DNA of 14,563 nt from Phycisphaerales bacterium UBA4658 (GTDB lineage: Bacteria; Planctomycetota; Phycisphaerae; Phycisphaerales; UBA1924), in the NCBI GenBank assembly GCA_002405485.1, contig DHLW01000146.1, positions 874-15,436 on the forward strand, written 5' to 3'. The translations under genes and the position numbers were made by a program. The number at the start of each line of letters is the position of its first letter. Position 1 is the first letter of the stretch. This document shows positions 11,726 to 14,563 of this stretch, in pieces. Below the pieces are notes generated by a model, which was given only the letters and a program-made list of their open reading frames with translations, searched no databases and had not been told where the DNA came from.

Positions 11726-13576
11726 TCACCACTCCGGCCCGCCCGTATACCGCCCATACACGTCCGCCATCGCCTGCACCATCTCCCCAAGTGTGCAGTT
11801 GGCAAGGGCGGCGTCCACCAGTGCTGGCATCACGTTGAACGTGTTCAGGCCCTGGGCCTCCAGCGCCGGATCGCCCTTGCGGCAGGTTTCGCGGATGCGA
11901 TTCAACGCTGCGGTTGCGGCCTTCTGATCGCGGCGCTGCTTGAACTTGCTCAATCGATCGCACTGATCGACTTCCACCTGGTGCGAGATCTGGAGAATGT
12001 CGATGGGGCGTTCGTCGGAGCCCTCGTTGAAGGCGTTCACGCCGACGATGATCCGGTCGCCGGCTTCGCACTCTTCGCTGAATCGATAGCTCGCCTCGGC
12101 GATCTGGCGGCGGAAATAGCCGCGGTTGATGCCATTGATGACTGAGCGGCCGAACGTTCGGCGGGCTTGATACGCAGGGTGCTGGGTCAGGTCCTTCACA
12201 GGCGGGACGCCTGTGCCACCAATGGCAGGGGCAGAGGAAGACGCCGACGCCTTCCAGTCGGTGTACTCGCCCATGCGGTCGATCTCGTGCAGATAATCGA
12301 GCGCGTCGGCTTCCATCTTGTCGGTCAGGGCTTCAATGAAGTAGCTTCCGCCGAGCGGGTCCACCGTGCGGGTGACGCCGGTTTCGTACGCCAGGATCTG
12401 CTGCGTGCGGAGCGCGACGGTCACGGCTTGTTCCGTCGGCAGCCCCAGCGTTTCGTCCATGCTGTCGGTGTGCAGCGACTGGCATCCGCCCAGCACCGCG
12501 GCCATGGCCTGATAGGCGACGCGCACGATGTTGTTCAGCGGCTGCTGCTCCGTCAGTGAACACCCGGCGGTTTGCACGTGCGTCTTCATGAACAGCGATC
12601 GGTCGCTCTTGGCGCCGTAGCGATGCTTCATCACGCGGGCCCAGATGCGGCGTGCGGCGCGGAGCTTGCAGAGCTCTTCAAAGAACTCGTTGTGGCTGTT
12701 GAAGAAGAAACTCAGCCGCGGGGCGAAGGAATCGATGTCCATACCGCGATCGAGGCAGGCCTCGACATACTCCATGCCGTCGCGGAGCGTGAAGGCGAGC
12801 TCCTGAGTCGCGGTCGAGCCGGCCTCGCGGATGTGGTAGCCGGAGATCGAGACCGAGTTCCACTTGGGCACGAATCGCGATTGGAACTCGATGGTGTCGA
12901 CGACGAGCTTGACGGAGTGGTCGGGGGGATAGATGAACTCGTTCTGGGAGTGGAACTCCTTCAGGATGTCGTTCTGCAGCGTGCCACCCAGCGTCTCCCA
13001 ACTGATGCCGCGCTGCTTGGCCATGGCGAGGTACATCGCCCAGATGACGCAGGCGGGGCCGTTGATGGTCTGGCTGACGGTGACCTTGTCCACGGGAATG
13101 TCGGCGTAGAGCCGGTGCATGTCCTCAATGGTGCAGATCGCCACGCCGCAGCGCCCGACTTCGCCCGCCGAGAGCTCGTCGTCGGAATCTCGTCCCATGA
13201 GCGTGGGAAGGTCGAAGGCGGTGGAGAGGCCGGTGTTGGCCTGGACCTTGCCCCCGGCGTGCTTGGCCTGTTCGAGCAGATACTTAAACCGCTTGTTGGT
13301 GTCGTCGGCGGAGCCAAAGCCGGCGAACTGGCGCATCGTCCAAAGCCGGGTGCGATACCCCTCCGGAAACAGCCCGCGCGTGTACGGATACTCGCCGGGG
13401 GTGTTGATGTCGCGATCGAAGTGCTTCAGGGACTCGGGCGGATGGTCCGGCGTGTAGACCGGATTCAGCACAAGCCCGGAGATGGTGACGGTCTGCGGGT
13501 CCACCGTCGCACGCTTTGGGCCGAGACGACCGACGGACGCGTGCGGGGCGGAAGTCGCTGAGAGTGGGGGGGTCAT
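11726..13576 (-). CDS. Acyl-CoA mutase large subunit, isobutyryl-CoA mutase-like (icmA-like), with in-frame repeat insertion
   Basis: B12-dependent carbon-skeleton mutase, substrate-binding TIM-barrel subunit of 616 residues with no B12-binding domain, so it needs a separate small subunit; none is in the window. Family blocks are RLWTMRQFAGFGSADDTN (77-94), TAFDLPTLMGRDSD (119-132), GTLQNDILKEFHSQNEFIYP (198-217) and SISGYHIREAGS (243-254). Active-site Y243, H244 and Q197 of P. shermanii MCM are kept (Y247, H248, Q201). MCM Y89 is F84 and MCM R207 is Q211, the pair found in isobutyryl-CoA mutases. Two additions stand out: about nine residues (AKHAGGKVQ, 103-111) and about 40 residues (437-482) that include the repeat-encoded IGGTGVPPV (452-460). 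The ATG at 13576 has GGAG seven bases upstream. ICM links isobutyryl-CoA with butyryl-CoA, so valine or fatty acid metabolism is the expected setting. The exact substrate is inferred. Confidence 0.88.
   Translation of the reverse strand: MTPPLSATSAPHASVGRLGPKRATVDPQTVTISGLVLNPVYTPDHPPESLKHFDRDINTPGEYPYTRGLFPEGYRTRLWTMRQFAGFGSADDTNKRFKYLLEQAKHAGGKVQANTGLSTAFDLPTLMGRDSDDELSAGEVGRCGVAICTIEDMHRLYADIPVDKVTVSQTINGPACVIWAMYLAMAKQRGISWETLGGTLQNDILKEFHSQNEFIYPPDHSVKLVVDTIEFQSRFVPKWNSVSISGYHIREAGSTATQELAFTLRDGMEYVEACLDRGMDIDSFAPRLSFFFNSHNEFFEELCKLRAARRIWARVMKHRYGAKSDRSLFMKTHVQTAGCSLTEQQPLNNIVRVAYQAMAAVLGGCQSLHTDSMDETLGLPTEQAVTVALRTQQILAYETGVTRTVDPLGGSYFIEALTDKMEADALDYLHEIDRMGEYTDWKASASSSAPAIGGTGVPPVKDLTQHPAYQARRTFGRSVINGINRGYFRRQIAEASYRFSEECEAGDRIIVGVNAFNEGSDERPIDILQISHQVEVDQCDRLSKFKQRRDQKAATAALNRIRETCRKGDPALEAQGLNTFNVMPALVDAALANCTLGEMVQAMADVYGRYTGGPEW
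12197..12223 (-). repeat. Palindromic repeat inside the mutase gene, encoding IGGTGVPPV
   Basis: On the minus strand, ATTGGTGGC leads into CACAGGC-GTCCC-GCCTGTG, identical over 25 bp to 10812-10836. The 27 bp are read in frame as exactly nine codons, Ile-Gly-Gly-Thr-Gly-Val-Pro-Pro-Val, in a Ser/Ala/Pro-rich linker of the mutase. Confidence 0.9.
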
Positions 13577-13614
13577 CGGAATGCTCCGGGCCTGATTCTC
13601 GGATCTGAGCGACG

Positions 13615-13620
13615 ATTGTA
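13615..13620 (-). promoter_or_regulatory. Candidate -10 box for the mutase gene
   Basis: TACAAT on the minus strand (5 of 6 to TATAAT) lies 38 bp upstream of the mutase ATG, in otherwise GC-rich DNA. No convincing -35 box is found at 16-18 bp spacing. Confidence 0.35.
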
Positions 13621-13955
13621 GAAGACCGCGCGGTTGTGCGCCCGTCCCACGGTTCGTGGTGGCTCGGGTGTGAATCTGGGCGGGATGGCAAGACGGGAGC
13701 ACAGTGGACAGAGGCGGTCAAACTGGGTGGATTCGGAAACACCTCCGGGCTCGGACTCGAACAGGAACGGCCTGTTCGGGCAATGGCACGCAACGTCCAA
13801 GAAGATCGGAATGCCGGTTTCCAGGTGTCTGCACGCCGGACGAGTGGATCTGTAGGGCCCTGTTCCCGGTTTTCGTGGACCGAGGTGTCGGATTCGATTG
13901 GCACCCCGCACTCGCGGGCTATGTTCGAGAGGTTTGTTGATCGTGTGTGGGGAGC

Positions 13956-13973
13956 GGTGGCACAGTCGCCACC
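13956..13973. repeat. GGTGGC-N6-GCCACC dyad upstream of the sugar dehydrogenase gene
   Basis: Perfect 6-bp arms around ACAGTC, ending 29 bp before the ATG at 14003. Its first ten bases, GGTGGCACAG, match the start of the palindromic repeat at 10813 and in the mutase gene, so it may be a decayed or short relative of that family; alternatively it is an operator. Confidence 0.4.
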
Positions 13974-14002
13974 AGATTGAGTTGGCGTTCCAGGAGGCAG
14001 AT

Positions 14003-14563
14003 ATGGCGCGGCGCAGCGGATGGCTCATGGCGGCGGCGGCGGTGTTGGGGATGTGCGGCGTGGGTGTGGGCGGGGCGGTGGCGCAGAACATACGGGCCCA
14101 GCTCGTCGCCAGCGGGCTTTCCCAGCCGATCGGTCTGTATTACGCGCCGGGTGAGACCAACCGTGCATTCGTCGCCGAGCAGAACGGGCTCGTGCGCATC
14201 CTGGACCTGACGACCAATCCCCCGACGCTCGGGGCGACGCTGCTGAACATCTCGCCCACGGGCTTGAACCTGACCTCGGCCAGCGGCGAGCGCGGCCTGC
14301 TTGGTCTGGCCTTTGACCCGAACTTCGCGACCAACGGCCGGTTCTACGTGAACTACACCACGCTGGGCTCACCCTTCTTCACCCGGATCGACCGGTTCAC
14401 GGTCAATGGCACGCCGTCGACGGCCACCAGCACCAACACCGGCACTCGAATCACGCTGTTGCAGTTTACACAGGACTTTTCCAATCACAACGGCGGTGCG
14501 CTCGCGTTCGGACCCGATGGGATGCTCTATGTCGGTTCTGGCGACGGCGGCAGCGCCAACGAC
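14003..14563 (+). CDS. Secreted PQQ-dependent sugar dehydrogenase-like protein (5' part, cut by window edge)
   Basis: N-terminal 187 residues of a secreted beta-propeller protein of the glucose/sorbosone (aldose sugar) dehydrogenase family, whose members oxidise sugars with PQQ in the periplasm or outside the cell. A signal peptide with a basic start (MARRSGWLM), an Ala/Gly/Val-rich core and a likely AVAQ cleavage region spans about 1-28. Family blocks are SGLSQPIGLYYAPG, FVAEQNGLVRILDL, GERGLLGLAFDPNFATNGRF (about 95-114) and SNHNGGALAFGPDGMLYVGS (about 159-178) followed by GDGGSAND. The start ATG has AGGAGG five bases upstream, the strongest ribosome site in the window. The frame is open to the right edge, so PQQ-binding residues of later blades and any C-terminal anchor cannot be judged. 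Some homologues are binding proteins without enzyme activity. Confidence 0.88.
   Translation, partial: MARRSGWLMAAAAVLGMCGVGVGGAVAQNIRAQLVASGLSQPIGLYYAPGETNRAFVAEQNGLVRILDLTTNPPTLGATLLNISPTGLNLTSASGERGLLGLAFDPNFATNGRFYVNYTTLGSPFFTRIDRFTVNGTPSTATSTNTGTRITLLQFTQDFSNHNGGALAFGPDGMLYVGSGDGGSAND

Larger units (their letters stand above)
13577..14002. other. Divergent intergenic region between the mutase and sugar dehydrogenase genes
   Basis: 426 bp with no convincing gene. A plus-strand frame at 13636-13980 (114 codons) and a minus-strand frame covering the region have unnatural composition and no family resemblance. It holds the probable -10 box of the mutase and a short GGTGGC/GCCACC dyad near its right end (listed separately). 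Otherwise nothing was seen. Confidence 0.6.

Noticed and set aside
10812..12223. CRISPR array
   Set aside because: The repeated palindromes are few, in mixed orientation and not regularly spaced, and no cas genes are present.
13636..13980. 114-codon plus-strand frame upstream of the sugar dehydrogenase gene
   Set aside because: No ribosome site, no recognisable motif and composition unlike the neighbouring genes; most likely a random open frame.

Overview
The window is a high-GC stretch of bacterial chromosome carrying ordinary housekeeping genes plus a repeat-rich accessory pocket. The likely host is a planctomycete, perhaps of the Phycisphaerae. That is an inference from the GC-rich coding style, the GGTGGCACAGGC-type palindromes that can be read as the peptide IGGTGVPPV, and the style of the REP-associated transposase. 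No rRNA, tRNA or CRISPR array was seen.

Layout, left to right. (1) Positions 1-2971, minus strand: a liv-type branched-chain amino acid ABC transporter operon, livH-livM-livG, with livG cut by the left edge. LivH starts at TTG and carries an extra hydrophilic stretch of roughly 120-140 residues. (2) 3210-3584, minus: pterin-4a-carbinolamine dehydratase with a Pro/Ala/Lys tail. (3) 3758-5340, plus: gluQ (tRNA-Asp queuosine glutamylation) overlapping a secreted DUF192 protein gene. (4) 5439-6740, plus: a SpoIIE/RsbU-type PP2C phosphatase with a degenerate receiver-like N-terminus. (5) 6807-8775, minus: an M48 lipoprotein metalloprotease followed by a truncated aldehyde dehydrogenase-like protein without catalytic residues. 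(6) 8848-9675, plus: UbiE/MenG quinone methyltransferase, divergent from the protease gene. (7) 9676-10088: a 413-bp non-coding region rich in dyad symmetries, leading to (8) 10089-10793, plus: a CarH-like B12-binding-domain protein whose cobalamin ligands are altered.

(9) 10794-11712 is the mobile/repeat pocket. It has a head-to-head pair of palindromic repeats, a strong rho-independent terminator, and a RAYT (HUH/Y1 transposase) gene flanked by a perfect 23-bp inverted repeat. (10) 11726-13576, minus: the large subunit of an acyl-CoA mutase. Two active-site positions match isobutyryl-CoA mutase rather than methylmalonyl-CoA mutase. Its coding sequence carries an in-frame copy of the same palindrome found at 10813, inside an extra segment of about 40 residues. 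(11) 14003 to the right edge, plus: the start of a secreted PQQ-dependent sugar dehydrogenase-like protein.

The most interesting signal is the repeat biology. One 25-bp palindrome lies both between genes and in frame inside a metabolic enzyme, within about 1.4 kb, and a RAYT bounded by a second repeat family sits between the copies. Second is the CarH-like protein with altered ligands, downstream of a cluster of symmetric sites. All functional calls come from reading translated sequence; no database search was run.
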